A DNA stretch of 64,000 bases from Lysobacter concretionis Ko07 = DSM 16239 (lineage in GTDB: Bacteria > Pseudomonadota > Gammaproteobacteria > Xanthomonadales > Xanthomonadaceae). Shown here in pieces: positions 29,147-38,604 of the stretch. Numbering within the stretch: the first letter of the stretch is position 1; every line of letters begins with the position of its first letter. The notes beneath the pieces were generated by a model. The model searched no databases. It was not told the origin of the DNA and worked only from the letters and a program-made list of their open reading frames with translations. The stretch is from positions 62,001 to 126,000 of the forward strand of contig NZ_AVPS01000004.1 in the NCBI RefSeq assembly GCF_000768345.1. The letters run 5' to 3'. A program made the position numbers and the translations under genes.

Positions 29147-30036
29147 GCCGGCGTCAGCGCCTTGGCGACCTTGCTGCCGGTTTCGCGACCGAGCAGGGCG
29201 GACAGCCAGCGACCGGTATCGGCCAGCCGGTCCAGGTCGATGCCGGTGCGGATGCCCAGCCCGTGCAGCATGTAGACCACGTCCTCGCTGGCGACATTGC
29301 CGCTGGCGCCTTTCGCGTATGGGCAGCCGCCCACGCCGGACACCGCCGAGTCGACCACGGCGACGCCTTCTTCCAGGCAGGCGAGGATGTTGGCCAGCGC
29401 CTGGCCGTAGGTGTCGTGGAAATGCACCGCCAGCGCGGCCATCGGCACCTCGGCGGCGACGGATTTCAGCATCGCCCGCGCCTTGCCCGGCGTGCCGACC
29501 CCGATGGTGTCCCCCAGTGATATCTCGTAGCAGCCCATTGCATGCAGTTCACGTGCAACGCGGACCACATCGGCCACCGCCACCTCGCCCTGATAGGGAC
29601 AGCCGAGCACGGTGGAGACATAGCCGCGAACCTTCACCCCATCGGCTTTCGCCCGCTGCATGACCGGCGCGAAGCGGGCCAGCGATTCGGCGATGGAGGC
29701 GTTGATGTTTTTCCGGTTGAAGGCTTCCGATGCGGCGGTGAACACCGCGATCTCCTCCACGCCCGCCGCGCGGGCGCGGTCGTAGCCCTGCTCGTTGGGT
29801 ACCAGCACGGGGTAGTGCACGCCCGGTTTGCGGGCGATGCCGGTGAACACCTCGGCGGCGTCGGCCAGCTGCGGCACCCATTTCGGGCTGACGAAGCTGG
29901 TGGCCTCGATGCTCTGCAGGCCGGTCGCCGACAGCCGGTCGATCAGTTCGATCTTGTCGGCGGTGGCGATGATGGCTTTCTCGTTCTGCAGGCCGTCGCG
30001 CGGGCCGACCTCGACGAGGCGGACGGCAGGTTTCAT
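29143..30036 (-). CDS. liuE: hydroxymethylglutaryl-CoA lyase
   Basis: Splits HMG-CoA into acetyl-CoA and acetoacetate, the last step of leucine breakdown. The metal-binding N-terminus is [12 protein letters not shown], the metal histidines are in [11 protein letters not shown], and the catalytic Cys is in [14 protein letters not shown]. 297 residues, normal. ATGA overlaps link it to the carboxylase gene before it and the GGDEF-EAL gene after it. Named liuE by role; mvaB and hmgL are synonyms. Confidence 0.94.
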   Translation of the reverse strand: MKPAVRLVEVGPRDGLQNEKAIIATADKIELIDRLSATGLQSIEATSFVSPKWVPQLADAAEVFTGIARKPGVHYPVLVPNEQGYDRARAAGVEEIAVFTAASEAFNRKNINASIAESLARFAPVMQRAKADGVKVRGYVSTVLGCPYQGEVAVADVVRVARELHAMGCYEISLGDTIGVGTPGKARAMLKSVAAEVPMAALAVHFHDTYGQALANILACLEEGVAVVDSAVSGVGGCPYAKGASGNVASEDVVYMLHGLGIRTGIDLDRLADTGRWLSALLGRETGSKVAKALTPA

Positions 30037-32066
30037 GGCGTCGGCTCCTGTGCAACCGCCGGTTCCAGCGCGACCAGGATCGTATCGGCCTCGACGAAGT
30101 CACCAGCCTGCGCGCGGACCTCGGCGACGGTGCCGTCGCGGGGCGCCTTCAGGCTCAGCTCCATCTTCATGGCCTCGATCACCATGACTTCCTGGCCGGC
30201 CACGACGGCGTCGCCGGCCGCGGCCTTCACCACCACCACCCGGCCCGGCATCGGTGCGGTGACATTGTCGGCCACGCTGCCCGCGCCGCTGGCCTCGTGC
30301 CGGTACATCGCCATCGGCTGCAGGCGCAGGCGCCGCTCACCGTCGTGGAGGACCAGATGGTTCTCGGCGTCGCTGTCCGGACTCAATACCTCGAAGCGTC
30401 GCGCGCGCTCGCCGATGCGCAGGCTCAGGCCGCTGCAGACGCGCCGTGCGCCGCGGATGTCGTGCGCCTGGCCGGCGTGTTCGATGCGGTAATCGCCACC
30501 GCTGCCGCTGGCGTGGACTTCGAGCCGCTGGTCGCGCCAGCCGAACGCGAGGCTGCGGCGGCTGCCGTGCCCGAGACGCCAGCCGTCGGCGATCGCCCAC
30601 GGCGAGGTCGGATCGGTGGAGCCGGCGGCCTGCGCGCGCGCGTGCTGTTCCTGCCCGAGCAGGCGGGCGACCGTGGCCGCCAGCAGCAGGTCGGTATCGA
30701 CCGTCTCGGTGGCCGGCATGAACTCGTCCAGATGGCGATCCAGGTAGCCGGTGTCGATGCTCGCCTCGACCACCGCCGGGTGCCGCACCAGCCGTTCCAG
30801 GAACGGGATGTTCGACTTCGGCCCGCTGATCTCGCATTGCGCCAGCGCGTCGCGCAGGCGGGCGAGGGCGCGGGGACGGTCGATGTCGTGGACGATGAGC
30901 TTGGCGATCATCGGGTCGTAGAAGATCGTCACCGTGTCGCCTTCGACCACGCCCGAATCGACCCGGACGTGCTCGCTGGCCAGCGGCAGGCGCAGGCGTT
31001 CCAATCGGCCCGAGCCGGGCAGGAAGCCGGCTTCCGGGTCCTCGGCGTAGAGCCGCACCTCGATCGCGTGGCCGTCGCGCCGGATGGCGTCCTGCGCCAA
31101 CGGCAGCGCCCCGCCCGCGGCCACCTGCAACTGCCAGGCGACCAGGTCCAGTCCGGCCACGAACTCGGTCACCGGGTGCTCGACCTGCAGCCGGGTGTTG
31201 ATCTCCATGAAAAAGAAACTGCCGTCCTGGCCGACGATGAACTCCACCGTGCCGGCGTTGACGTAGTCGATCGCGCGCGCGGCCAGCACTGCCGCCGCGC
31301 CCATCTCTTCACGCAAGGCCGGGGTCAGGAACGGCGAGGGCGATTCCTCCAGCACCTTCTGGTAGCGGCGCTGGGCCGAGCATTCGCGCTCGTTGAGGTG
31401 GATCGTGTTGCCGTGTTCGTCGCCGAACACCTGGATCTCGATATGGCGCGGGCGCTCGACATAGCGCTCCAGCAGCACCCGGTCGCGGCCGAACGCGTTC
31501 TTCGCCTCGCGCTGGCAGGACTCCAGATGGGCGAGGAACTCGTTCGAGTCGCGCACGATCCGCATGCCCTTGCCGCCGCCGCCGTGGGCGGCCTTGATCA
31601 TCAGCGGGTAGCCGATCCGGTCGGCCTCGGCGTGCAGGTGCGCGGGCGCCTGATCCTCGCCGGTATAGCCCGGCACCACCGGCACGCCGGCGGCGGCCAT
31701 CAGGTCCTTGGCGCCGGCCTTGCTGCCCATCTTGCGCATCGAGGCAGCCTTCGGGCCGATGAACGCCATGCCGGCGGCCTCGACCGCGTCGGCGAAGTCG
31801 GCGTTCTCCGACAGGAACCCGTAGCCGGGATGGATCGCCTGCGCGCCGGTCTGCCGCGCGACCTCGATGATCGCCTCGCCGCGCAGGTAGCTCTCCGCCG
31901 GCGTCGGCCCGCCGATGCAGTACGCCTCGTCGGCCTGGCGCACGTGCTGGGCGTCGGCATCGGCACTGGAGTACACCGCGACGGTGCGGATGCCAAGCTC
32001 GCGGCAGCTGCGGATGACCCGGCAGGCGATCTCGCCGCGGTTGGCAATCAGGATCTTGGTGAACAT
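30033..32066 (-). CDS. liuD: acyl-CoA carboxylase biotin-carrying subunit (3-methylcrotonyl-CoA carboxylase alpha)
   Basis: Biotin carboxylase plus biotin carrier, 677 residues from ATG 32066 ([17 protein letters not shown]). ATP-grasp residues include [12 protein letters not shown] and [18 protein letters not shown]; the biotinyl lysine is in EAMKMELS near the C-terminus. Between liuC and liuE it most likely serves methylcrotonyl-CoA rather than acetyl- or propionyl-CoA. Its partner beta subunit is not in the window. ATG at 32126 would overlap the liuC stop as ATGA and add 20 residues, but that leader is mostly a duplicated TRQEP and unlike relatives. Confidence 0.92.
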   Translation of the reverse strand: MFTKILIANRGEIACRVIRSCRELGIRTVAVYSSADADAQHVRQADEAYCIGGPTPAESYLRGEAIIEVARQTGAQAIHPGYGFLSENADFADAVEAAGMAFIGPKAASMRKMGSKAGAKDLMAAAGVPVVPGYTGEDQAPAHLHAEADRIGYPLMIKAAHGGGGKGMRIVRDSNEFLAHLESCQREAKNAFGRDRVLLERYVERPRHIEIQVFGDEHGNTIHLNERECSAQRRYQKVLEESPSPFLTPALREEMGAAAVLAARAIDYVNAGTVEFIVGQDGSFFFMEINTRLQVEHPVTEFVAGLDLVAWQLQVAAGGALPLAQDAIRRDGHAIEVRLYAEDPEAGFLPGSGRLERLRLPLASEHVRVDSGVVEGDTVTIFYDPMIAKLIVHDIDRPRALARLRDALAQCEISGPKSNIPFLERLVRHPAVVEASIDTGYLDRHLDEFMPATETVDTDLLLAATVARLLGQEQHARAQAAGSTDPTSPWAIADGWRLGHGSRRSLAFGWRDQRLEVHASGSGGDYRIEHAGQAHDIRGARRVCSGLSLRIGERARRFEVLSPDSDAENHLVLHDGERRLRLQPMAMYRHEASGAGSVADNVTAPMPGRVVVVKAAAGDAVVAGQEVMVIEAMKMELSLKAPRDGTVAEVRAQAGDFVEADTILVALEPAVAQEPTP

Positions 32067-32067
32067 G

Positions 32068-32099
32068 GTCGGCTCTTGACGGGTCGGCTCTTGACGGGT
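32068..32099. repeat. 15-bp tandem duplication upstream of liuD
   Basis: GTCGGCTCTTGACGG is present twice in direct succession, followed by GT, in the 56 bases between the liuC stop and the preferred liuD start. If translation starts at 32126 it encodes TRQEP twice. A fresh slippage duplication is the simplest explanation. Confidence 0.8.
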
Positions 32100-32122
32100 G
32101 GAGGGCTTGGGCGCGGACAGAT

Positions 32123-32905
32123 TCATTCGCACCAGCCCGGCTTGCGCTTGTCGAGGAACGCCGACAGCCCTTCCTGGCCCTCCGGCGATACCCGCAGCCT
32201 GGCGATCAGGCTCGCGTTGTCGGCATCGTGCCGGGCACCGTCGCTGTGCGAGGCGACCTGCCGCACCAGCGCCTTCGCCTGCGCCGACGCCAGCGGGCCG
32301 GCCTTCAGCAGCAGGTCGATCTGGCGCTGCACCGCGGTGTCCAGCGTGGTGGCGTTGACGACGTCGTGCAGAAGGCCCATCGCGCGGGCCTGATCGGCAT
32401 CGAAGACTTCCGCCGTGGCGAACCAGCGCCGCGCCTGGCGTGCACCGATCGCTTCGATCACATACGGCGAGATCACCGCCGGCAGCAATCCGAGCCGGCT
32501 TTCGGTCAGGCCGAATTTCGCTTCCGGCACGCCGATGGCGATGTCGCAGCAGGCGACCAGCCCGACGCCACCACCGAACGCGGCGCCGTGCACCTTGGCG
32601 ATGGTCGGTTTGGGCAGCTCGTTGAGGGTACGCATCAGACGGGCGAGGGCGAGCGAGTCGTCGCGGTTCTCGGCCTCGCTGGCGGCGGCCATGTCGCGCA
32701 TCCAGTGCAGGTCGGCACCGGCGGAGAACGACGCGCCTTCGCCTTCCAGCACCACCACGCGGACGCCGTCGTCGCGGGCCAGGCTGTCCAGTGCGCCGGT
32801 CAGCGCCGCGATCAGCATGGCGTCGAAGGCGTTGTGCACGAGGGGACGGTTCAGGCGCAGGCGGGCGACGGGGCCCTCGCGCAGGTTCAACAATGGACTG
32901 GTCAT
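32123..32905 (-). CDS. liuC: enoyl-CoA hydratase, methylglutaconyl-CoA hydratase type
   Basis: Crotonase-fold protein of 260 residues from ATG 32905 (MTSPLLNLREGPVARLRL). The oxyanion hole is formed by FSAGADLHWM and AFGGGVGLVACCD; a catalytic Glu is in FGLTESRLGLLP. In the liu pathway it hydrates 3-methylglutaconyl-CoA to HMG-CoA, which fits the liuD-liuE genes after it. It is the first gene of the minus-strand run here: liuA and liuB, often found upstream, are replaced by a divergent iron permease gene. Confidence 0.9.
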   Translation of the reverse strand: MTSPLLNLREGPVARLRLNRPLVHNAFDAMLIAALTGALDSLARDDGVRVVVLEGEGASFSAGADLHWMRDMAAASEAENRDDSLALARLMRTLNELPKPTIAKVHGAAFGGGVGLVACCDIAIGVPEAKFGLTESRLGLLPAVISPYVIEAIGARQARRWFATAEVFDADQARAMGLLHDVVNATTLDTAVQRQIDLLLKAGPLASAQAKALVRQVASHSDGARHDADNASLIARLRVSPEGQEGLSAFLDKRKPGWCE

Positions 32906-32989
32906 GAAGGCTCGGCGATCGCGGGTCTGGAGCAATGATAGCTGCCGCGCCGGGGCGGGCTGCCGACGGCGCGGGCGTGGACGGCGATC

Positions 32990-33008
32990 AATGAGATCGG
33001 TTCTCATT
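32990..33008. promoter_or_regulatory. Fur box upstream of the iron permease gene
   Basis: AATGAGATCGGTTCTCATT is a perfect 7-5-7 inverted repeat of 19 bp, very close to the xanthomonad/pseudomonad Fur pattern AATGAGAATNATTCTCATT. It lies 42 bases before the cytochrome c/FTR1 start. A second overlapping inverted repeat, TCTCA-TTCG-TGAGA (33002-33015), extends it, as seen where Fur dimers bind in tandem. It predicts repression by iron-loaded Fur. Confidence 0.82.
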
Positions 33009-33050
33009 CGTGAGAGAATTTGCGGACTTCTTTCCTGCGCCACCCTTCCC

Positions 33051-34979
33051 ATGCCCAATGTCCTGCGCTGCCTGGCTGCTTTCCTGCTGTTGTCTCTCCC
33101 GTTCGCCGTTCCCGCATACGCGGCCGATCCGGACGCGCAGACCGCATGGCGGTTGCTGGACTACATCGCCGTCGACTATCCCGCCGCGGTGCAGGACGGC
33201 GAGGTCGTCAGCGAAGGCGAATATGCCGAGATGGGCGAGTTTTCCGAGGCCGTGCGCGCGCGCCTGGACGCGCTGCCGCCAACCGATGACTTGCCGCAAC
33301 TGGTCAGCGATGCGGAGCGGCTGCAACTCGCCATCGCCGTCAAGTCGGCACCGACGGAGGTCGCCGGACTGGCGCGCAATCTGGCCCGCGAACTGCTGGC
33401 GGCCTATCCGATGCCATTGGCCCCGGTCAGTACACCCGACCTGGGCCGTGCGGGGGACCTCTACCAGCAGCATTGCGCGAGCTGCCATGGCGTGACCGGC
33501 GCCGGCGACGGCCCGGCAGGCGTGGCACTGGATCCGGCACCGATCGATTTCACCGACGAGTCGCGCGCGCGCGAACGCAGCGTCTTCGCCCTGTACCAGG
33601 TGATCGAGCAGGGGCTGGAAGGCACCGGCATGGCGAGCTACGCCCATCTGTCGGCCGAGGACCGCTGGGCGCTGTCGTTCTACATCGGGCAGTACGCCTA
33701 TCCGGCCGACCTGGCCCAGCGCGGCGAGCAGTTGTGGAAAGCTGACGGCGCCCTGCATCGCGAGGTTCCCGATCTGGGCACCTTGACTCAGCTCACCCCG
33801 GCCGCACTGGCCGCGCGCATCGGCGAAGACAACGCCCGGGCCGTGACCGCCTACCTGCGCCGGCAGCCGCAGGCGGTCGAACCCGAACCCGCCGGTTCGC
33901 TGGCGCTGGCGCGCTCGCGGCTGGCGGAAAGCACCCGCGCGTACGAGGCCGGCGACCAGCATGCCGCCCGCGACCTGGCGTTGTCGGCCTACCTGGACGG
34001 CTTCGAGCCGGTCGAACCGCTGCTGGCCGCGCGCGACCGGGCGCTGATGACCAGGATCGAAGGAGCGATGGCCGAGCTGCGTTCGCGCATCGGCCGTTCC
34101 GCCAGCACCGAGGACGTGCGCGCCCAGGTCGAGGTGGTGGACGGCTTGTTCAGCGAGGCGGAAGTCGCCCTCGCGCCGGACTCGTCCAGCGGTATTTCGA
34201 CGTTCCTCGGCGCGCTCACCATCCTGTTGCGCGAGGGTCTGGAAGCGCTGCTGATCCTGATCGCCATCGTCGCGTTCCTGCGCAAGGCCGAGCGTCCCGA
34301 CGTCATGCCCTACGTGCATGCCGGCTGGGTCGGAGCGCTGCTCGCCGGCGGCCTGACCTGGTTCGCAGCCACCTACATGGTCAGCATCAGCGGTGCCAGC
34401 CGCGAGCTGACCGAAGGCTTCGCCGCCCTGTTCGCCGCGGCCGTGCTGCTGTTCGTCGGCATCTGGATGCACGGCAAGAGCCAGGCCGGCGCGTGGCAGC
34501 GCTACATCAAGGACAAGCTCTCCCACGCCTTGTCGAAGCGCTCGGCCTGGTTCCTGTTCCTGCTGTCATTCGTGGTGGTGTATCGCGAGGTGTTCGAGAC
34601 CGTGCTGTTCTATGCCGCGCTGTGGAGCCAGGGCAACGGCGGCGCGATCCTGGCCGGCGGTGGGCTCGGCGCGATCGCGCTGGCGGCGATGGCCTGGGCG
34701 ATGCTGCGTTACAGCCGCAGGCTGCCGATCGCGCAGTTTTTCTCGATCAGTTCGATCCTGATCGCGGTATTGACGGTGGTGCTGGCCGGCAAGGGCATCG
34801 CCGCGCTGCAGGAGGCCGGCTGGCTGTCGGTCTCGGTGGTCGGCGTCCCGCGTATCGCGTTGCTGGGCATCTACCCGACACTGCAGGGCGTGCTGACGCA
34901 ACTGCTGACCCTGGCCGTCCTGATCGCCGGATTCTCGTACAACCGCCGCGCGGCGCGGGTGGTTGATCCGCGGCGCTGA
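33051..34979 (+). CDS. cytochrome c/FTR1-family iron permease
   Basis: 642-residue inner-membrane iron importer fused to a cytochrome. A signal peptide (LLLSLPFAVPAYA) precedes a periplasmic region with one c-type haem site, Cys142-Ala-Ser-Cys145-His146, a helical linker (about 280-375), then an FTR1 domain of about seven helices. The two iron-handling motifs are REGLE (394-398) and RExxE (512-516, REVFE). The cytochrome probably passes electrons to couple Fe(II) oxidation with transport; that is inference from the fusion. Controlled by a Fur box. Monocistronic, divergent from liuC. Confidence 0.92.
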   Translation: MPNVLRCLAAFLLLSLPFAVPAYAADPDAQTAWRLLDYIAVDYPAAVQDGEVVSEGEYAEMGEFSEAVRARLDALPPTDDLPQLVSDAERLQLAIAVKSAPTEVAGLARNLARELLAAYPMPLAPVSTPDLGRAGDLYQQHCASCHGVTGAGDGPAGVALDPAPIDFTDESRARERSVFALYQVIEQGLEGTGMASYAHLSAEDRWALSFYIGQYAYPADLAQRGEQLWKADGALHREVPDLGTLTQLTPAALAARIGEDNARAVTAYLRRQPQAVEPEPAGSLALARSRLAESTRAYEAGDQHAARDLALSAYLDGFEPVEPLLAARDRALMTRIEGAMAELRSRIGRSASTEDVRAQVEVVDGLFSEAEVALAPDSSSGISTFLGALTILLREGLEALLILIAIVAFLRKAERPDVMPYVHAGWVGALLAGGLTWFAATYMVSISGASRELTEGFAALFAAAVLLFVGIWMHGKSQAGAWQRYIKDKLSHALSKRSAWFLFLLSFVVVYREVFETVLFYAALWSQGNGGAILAGGGLGAIALAAMAWAMLRYSRRLPIAQFFSISSILIAVLTVVLAGKGIAALQEAGWLSVSVVGVPRIALLGIYPTLQGVLTQLLTLAVLIAGFSYNRRAARVVDPRR

Positions 34980-35112
34980 TGTCGGGCGCGGCGACTGACA
35001 TCGCGCTTTCGCCCCTGGGAAGTCCAGGCGGACGGTGAGCGGGGAAGGTGTCGGTCCTGGCCCGGGCGGTCATTGACCGATACTGCGGCCGGCTCCACCC
35101 CTGCGCTTGCTT

Positions 35113-35559
35113 CTACGCCTTCACCGTCCTGTGGTCGCCGAGCGCCACCATCTCGATGCAGTCCACCGGGCACGCCGGTACGCACAACTCGCAACCCGTG
35201 CACAACGGATCGATCACCACGTGCATGTGTTTGGCGCCGCCGATGATCGCGTCGACCGGGCAGGCCTGGATGCACTTGGTGCAGCCGATGCAGTCGTCCT
35301 CGATAACCAGCGCGACCTGGACGGGCTTGTGTTCGCCACGGTCGCGGTCGAAGGGCTTGGGATCGACGCCAAGCGCCCGGGCAAGTGACAGCGCTCCGGC
35401 ATCGCCGCCGGGAGGGCAACGGTCGATATCCGCATCGCCCGCGGCCATCGCCTCGGCGTACGGCCGGCAGCCCGGATAACCGCACTGGCCGCACTGGGTT
35501 TGCGGCAGCAGGCGGTCGAGCCGCTCGGTCAGGTCGGGGATGTCACTGCAATCGTGCAT
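35113..35559 (-). CDS. RnfB-like iron-sulfur protein
   Basis: 148-residue ferredoxin-like protein. An N-terminal four-Cys Fe-S motif ([15 protein letters not shown] and a later Cys in DRCPPGG) is followed by two [4Fe-4S] clusters ([12 protein letters not shown] and [12 protein letters not shown]). It resembles the soluble part of RnfB but lacks the membrane anchor, and no rnfA, C, D, G or E is beside it, so it may act as a free ferredoxin. It follows metG by 86 bases on the same strand, an arrangement I recall from other xanthomonads. Confidence 0.83.
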   Translation of the reverse strand: MHDCSDIPDLTERLDRLLPQTQCGQCGYPGCRPYAEAMAAGDADIDRCPPGGDAGALSLARALGVDPKPFDRDRGEHKPVQVALVIEDDCIGCTKCIQACPVDAIIGGAKHMHVVIDPLCTGCELCVPACPVDCIEMVALGDHRTVKA

Positions 35560-35645
35560 GGCGCTTGCTCGTTACCGGCAGGAGGGATGCGTGCGCCGGC
35601 GACGACTTGCCGCCGTCACCAACGCATCGTCCCTTGCAGCGCTGC

Positions 35646-37733
35646 TCAGCGCACCGGCATGCCGGCCTGCGCGCCGCTGTCGGCATCCAGCAGGGCCAGC
35701 GCGCCGGCGTCGAAACCGGCGGAAAGGATCATGCCCTCGCTGATGCCGAAACGCATTTTGCGCGGGGCCAGGTTGGCGATGAACACCACGCTGCGACCGA
35801 CCAGCTTTTCCGGCTCCGGATAGGACGCGCGGATGCCGGAAAAGATCTGCCGCTTGCCCAGCTCGCCCGCGTCCAGCTCGAACCGCAACAGCTTGTCCGA
35901 ACCCTCGACGAAGTCGCAGGCCAGCACCTTGCCGATGCGCAGGTCGAGCTTGGCGAAGTCGTCGATGCCGATGGTGGCCGCCTGCGGCGTATCGGGTGCA
36001 GCGGACTTCGCGGTGGTGGCTGACGCGGGCGGGACAACAGGTGCCGCCGCGTCCGCCGGTGTCTGCGGGGCATCGGTCGCTTTCATGGAGTCTTTGCTGG
36101 CTTCGGTCATGGCGTCGATCAGTTTCGGGTCGATCCGGGTGAACAACGGCTCGTAGGCGTGGATGCGGTGGCCGGTGAGCGGGGCGTGGAGCGTGCGCCA
36201 ATCCGTCACCGGTGCGTCGAGGAAGGCCTCGGCCTGCGCGGTGACGCGCGGCAGCACCGGCTTGAGCGCGGTGTTGAGCACGCGGAACAGGTTCAGGCCC
36301 TGGCTGCACACGGCCTGCAACTGCGCGTCCTGCCCCTCCTGCTTGGCGATCACCCACGGTTTGTGGTCGTCGATATAGCGGTTGGCCTCGTCGGCCAGCG
36401 CCATCGTCAGCCGCACCGCGGTGGCGGCTTCATTGCGGCGGTAGGCCGCGGCGATCGGTTCCAGTTGCTCGACAAAGCGCGCATACATCGCCGGATCAGG
36501 CAGGGCATCGGCGAGTTGACCGTCGAAGCGCTTGCTGATGAAGCCCGCGCAGCGGCTGGCAAGGTTGACGAACTTCCCGACCAGGTCGGCATTCACGCGC
36601 GCGGTGAAATCGGCCAGGTTGAGGTCCAGGTCGTCCACGCCGCCTGAGGTCTTGGTGGCGAAGTAGTAGCGCAGCGCTTCCGGCTCCAGGCCGACGTCGA
36701 GGTAGGTGCGCGCCATCACGAAGGTGCCGCGCGACTTGGACATCTTGGCGCCATCGACGGTCAGGTAGCCGTTGACGTGCAGCCGGGTGGGTGCGCGGAA
36801 GCCGGCGCCATGCAGCACCGCCGGCCAGAACAGGCCGTGGAAGTTGACGATGTCCTTGCCGATGAAGTGGTGCAGCTCGGACGCGCTGTCGCGGGCCAGG
36901 TAACTGAAGAAATCCAGCCCCTCGCGCTCGCACAGGGCCTGGAAGCTGGCCAGGTAGCCGATCGGCGCGTCGATCCAGACGTACAGGTACTTGCCCGGAT
37001 GGCCGGGGATCTGGAAGCCGAAGTAGGGCGCGTCGCGGGAGATGTCCCAGGCGCGCAGGCCGCCCTCGGCGTCCAGCCATTCCTGCAGCTTGGCCTTGAC
37101 GCCCGGGTTGGCGACGTCACCCGACAACCAGTCGCGCAGGAACGCATCGAAATTGCCGACCTCGAAGAAGAAGTGCTCCGACTCGCGCAGCTCCGGTTCC
37201 GCACCACTGACCACCGAGCGCGGCTCCTTCAGTTCAGTCGGCGAATAGGTCGCCCCGCAGTGCTCGCAGTTGTCGCCGTACTGGTCCGGCGTGCCGCACT
37301 TCGGGCAGATGCCCTTGACGAAGCGGTCGGGCAGGAACATGCCCTTGGCCGGGTCGTACAACTGCGCCACCGAACGCCGCGTGATGTGGCCGTTGTTGTC
37401 GAGCTTGGTGTAGATCGCCTCGGTCAAGGCACGGTTGCGCGGCGAGTTGGTCGAGTCGTAATGGTCGAACGCCACCCCGAAATCCGCGAAATCGTGCTCA
37501 TGGCTGGCCTGGACGCCGGCGATGTAGGCCTCCGGCGTCATCCCGGCCTTCTCCGCCGCCAGCATGATCGGCGTGCCGTGGGTGTCGTCGGCGCAGACGA
37601 AATGGGCGGTGTTGCCGGACAGGCGCTGCGCGCGCGTGAAGATGTCGCCCTGGATGTAGCCGACCAGATGGCCCAGGTGCAGGGGGCCGTTGGCATAGGG
37701 CAGGGCGCAGGTGACGACGAGCTCGCGGGACAT
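35646..37733 (-). CDS. metG: methionyl-tRNA synthetase
   Basis: Charges tRNA-Met, including the initiator. Class I signatures: YANGPLHLGHLVGY (HIGH) and AKMSKSRGTF (KMSKS); a zinc knuckle with CPKCG and CEHCG; and a C-terminal Trbp111/EMAPII-type tRNA-binding domain (from about residue 590, DFAKLDLRIGKVLACD) that helps dimerise. A Pro/Ala/Thr-rich linker (about 555-585) separates it from the anticodon-binding helices. 695 residues from ATG 37733; the 16 codons before it look non-coding. Confidence 0.96.
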   Translation of the reverse strand: MSRELVVTCALPYANGPLHLGHLVGYIQGDIFTRAQRLSGNTAHFVCADDTHGTPIMLAAEKAGMTPEAYIAGVQASHEHDFADFGVAFDHYDSTNSPRNRALTEAIYTKLDNNGHITRRSVAQLYDPAKGMFLPDRFVKGICPKCGTPDQYGDNCEHCGATYSPTELKEPRSVVSGAEPELRESEHFFFEVGNFDAFLRDWLSGDVANPGVKAKLQEWLDAEGGLRAWDISRDAPYFGFQIPGHPGKYLYVWIDAPIGYLASFQALCEREGLDFFSYLARDSASELHHFIGKDIVNFHGLFWPAVLHGAGFRAPTRLHVNGYLTVDGAKMSKSRGTFVMARTYLDVGLEPEALRYYFATKTSGGVDDLDLNLADFTARVNADLVGKFVNLASRCAGFISKRFDGQLADALPDPAMYARFVEQLEPIAAAYRRNEAATAVRLTMALADEANRYIDDHKPWVIAKQEGQDAQLQAVCSQGLNLFRVLNTALKPVLPRVTAQAEAFLDAPVTDWRTLHAPLTGHRIHAYEPLFTRIDPKLIDAMTEASKDSMKATDAPQTPADAAAPVVPPASATTAKSAAPDTPQAATIGIDDFAKLDLRIGKVLACDFVEGSDKLLRFELDAGELGKRQIFSGIRASYPEPEKLVGRSVVFIANLAPRKMRFGISEGMILSAGFDAGALALLDADSGAQAGMPVR

Positions 37734-37831
37734 GGCGTATCGGGGTTGCGGCAGAGCCGTGAAGTATCGCACGCGCGGCAAGCGGCACCTGGCTGTCCCG
37801 TGGCCGTCCCGCGCGGTGCGGCCGCAAAGGA

Positions 37832-37858
37832 AAACGGCCCGCAGGGTGCAGGCCGTTT
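37832..37858 (-). terminator. Rho-independent terminator after the DUF2147 gene
   Basis: On the minus strand AAACGGCC and GGCCGTTT pair over an 11-base loop and run into GTTTTCCTTT. It lies between the DUF2147 stop and the metG start, both on the minus strand, so it separates the two units. Confidence 0.7.
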
Positions 37859-37953
37859 CGTTGATGACGGGTTGGATGGAGCGCCGGGTTCATCCAGCGG
37901 CGACCGGAACGCGCCGAATCGGAATGACCGTCGCCGGCCGGTCGCTCAGCCGC

Positions 37954-38418
37954 TTACTTGCGTTGCCAGGTCTGTGTCTTGCCCAGCAGCGAGAAGCCCA
38001 TGAAGCCACGGACCTCGAGCTTCGCGCCGTTGTCGGCCAGGCTCATCTTCACCGAGTAGATCTTGCCGGTCGCCGGGTCGAGGATTTTGCCACCCTTCCA
38101 CTCGCTGCCACTGCGGGTTACGCCCCAGATGATCTCCATGCCCTCGATCGGCCGGTTCTTGCGGTCGCCTTCACACTCCTTGCAGACCGGGTTCGGTCCC
38201 TGCTCGGACTGCAGGACCGTCACCACCTTGCCCGACAGACTGCCGTCCTGGGCCTCGTAGATCTCCACCACCGACTTGGGCTGTTTGGTCTTGTCGTCGA
38301 TCGTGGTCCAGGTGCCGACCGGCGTCTGCTGGGCGGCGGCGGAAAGCGGCACCGCCAGCAGCGGCAGGGCGAAGACCAGCAGGGTCAACAGTTTCCTGAG
38401 CGTGGTTTTCCTGAACAT
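37954..38418 (-). CDS. DUF2147 exported protein
   Basis: 154 residues with a signal peptide (LLTLLVFALPLLAVPLSAAA). The mature protein has the DUF2147 pattern: VGTWTTIDDKTKQPKSVVEI near the start, CKECEGDRKNRPIEGMEIIW with a Cys pair, and a closing LEVRGFMGFSLLGKTQTWQR. It is a small beta-barrel-type fold of unknown function, sometimes linked to fatty-acid or phospholipid handling by fold only. A strong AGGAGG ribosome binding site precedes ATG 38418, and a terminator follows, so it is transcribed alone. Confidence 0.85.
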   Translation of the reverse strand: MFRKTTLRKLLTLLVFALPLLAVPLSAAAQQTPVGTWTTIDDKTKQPKSVVEIYEAQDGSLSGKVVTVLQSEQGPNPVCKECEGDRKNRPIEGMEIIWGVTRSGSEWKGGKILDPATGKIYSVKMSLADNGAKLEVRGFMGFSLLGKTQTWQRK

Positions 38419-38604
38419 GATTCCCTCCTGGGGATGGCTGTGAGTGTGATGCCGCGCGGAAACCGGCGGCGCGGAGTCGTTATACCGCATCCAAACAGCG
38501 TTGCGCCGGTCGGCTGCCCGCTGCGCATGTGGTAGGGGAGTGCAAGCGGACACGAGGCCGTTTGGATACGATCGGTTTCTTTCCGGAAATGAAAAATCCT
38601 GCGC

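Noticed and set aside
26075-29275. Plus-strand open frame of over 1,000 codons
   Set aside because: Exact antisense shadow of the PAS-GGDEF-EAL gene in GC-rich DNA; composition rich in Ala, Gly, Val, Gln and Asp with no motif.
30297-32393. Plus-strand open frame of about 700 codons
   Set aside because: Antisense to liuD; no domain signature and no ribosome binding site.
35113-35559. Part of a full Rnf/Nqr complex
   Set aside because: No other rnf subunit gene in the flanks and no membrane anchor; treated as a stand-alone ferredoxin-like protein.
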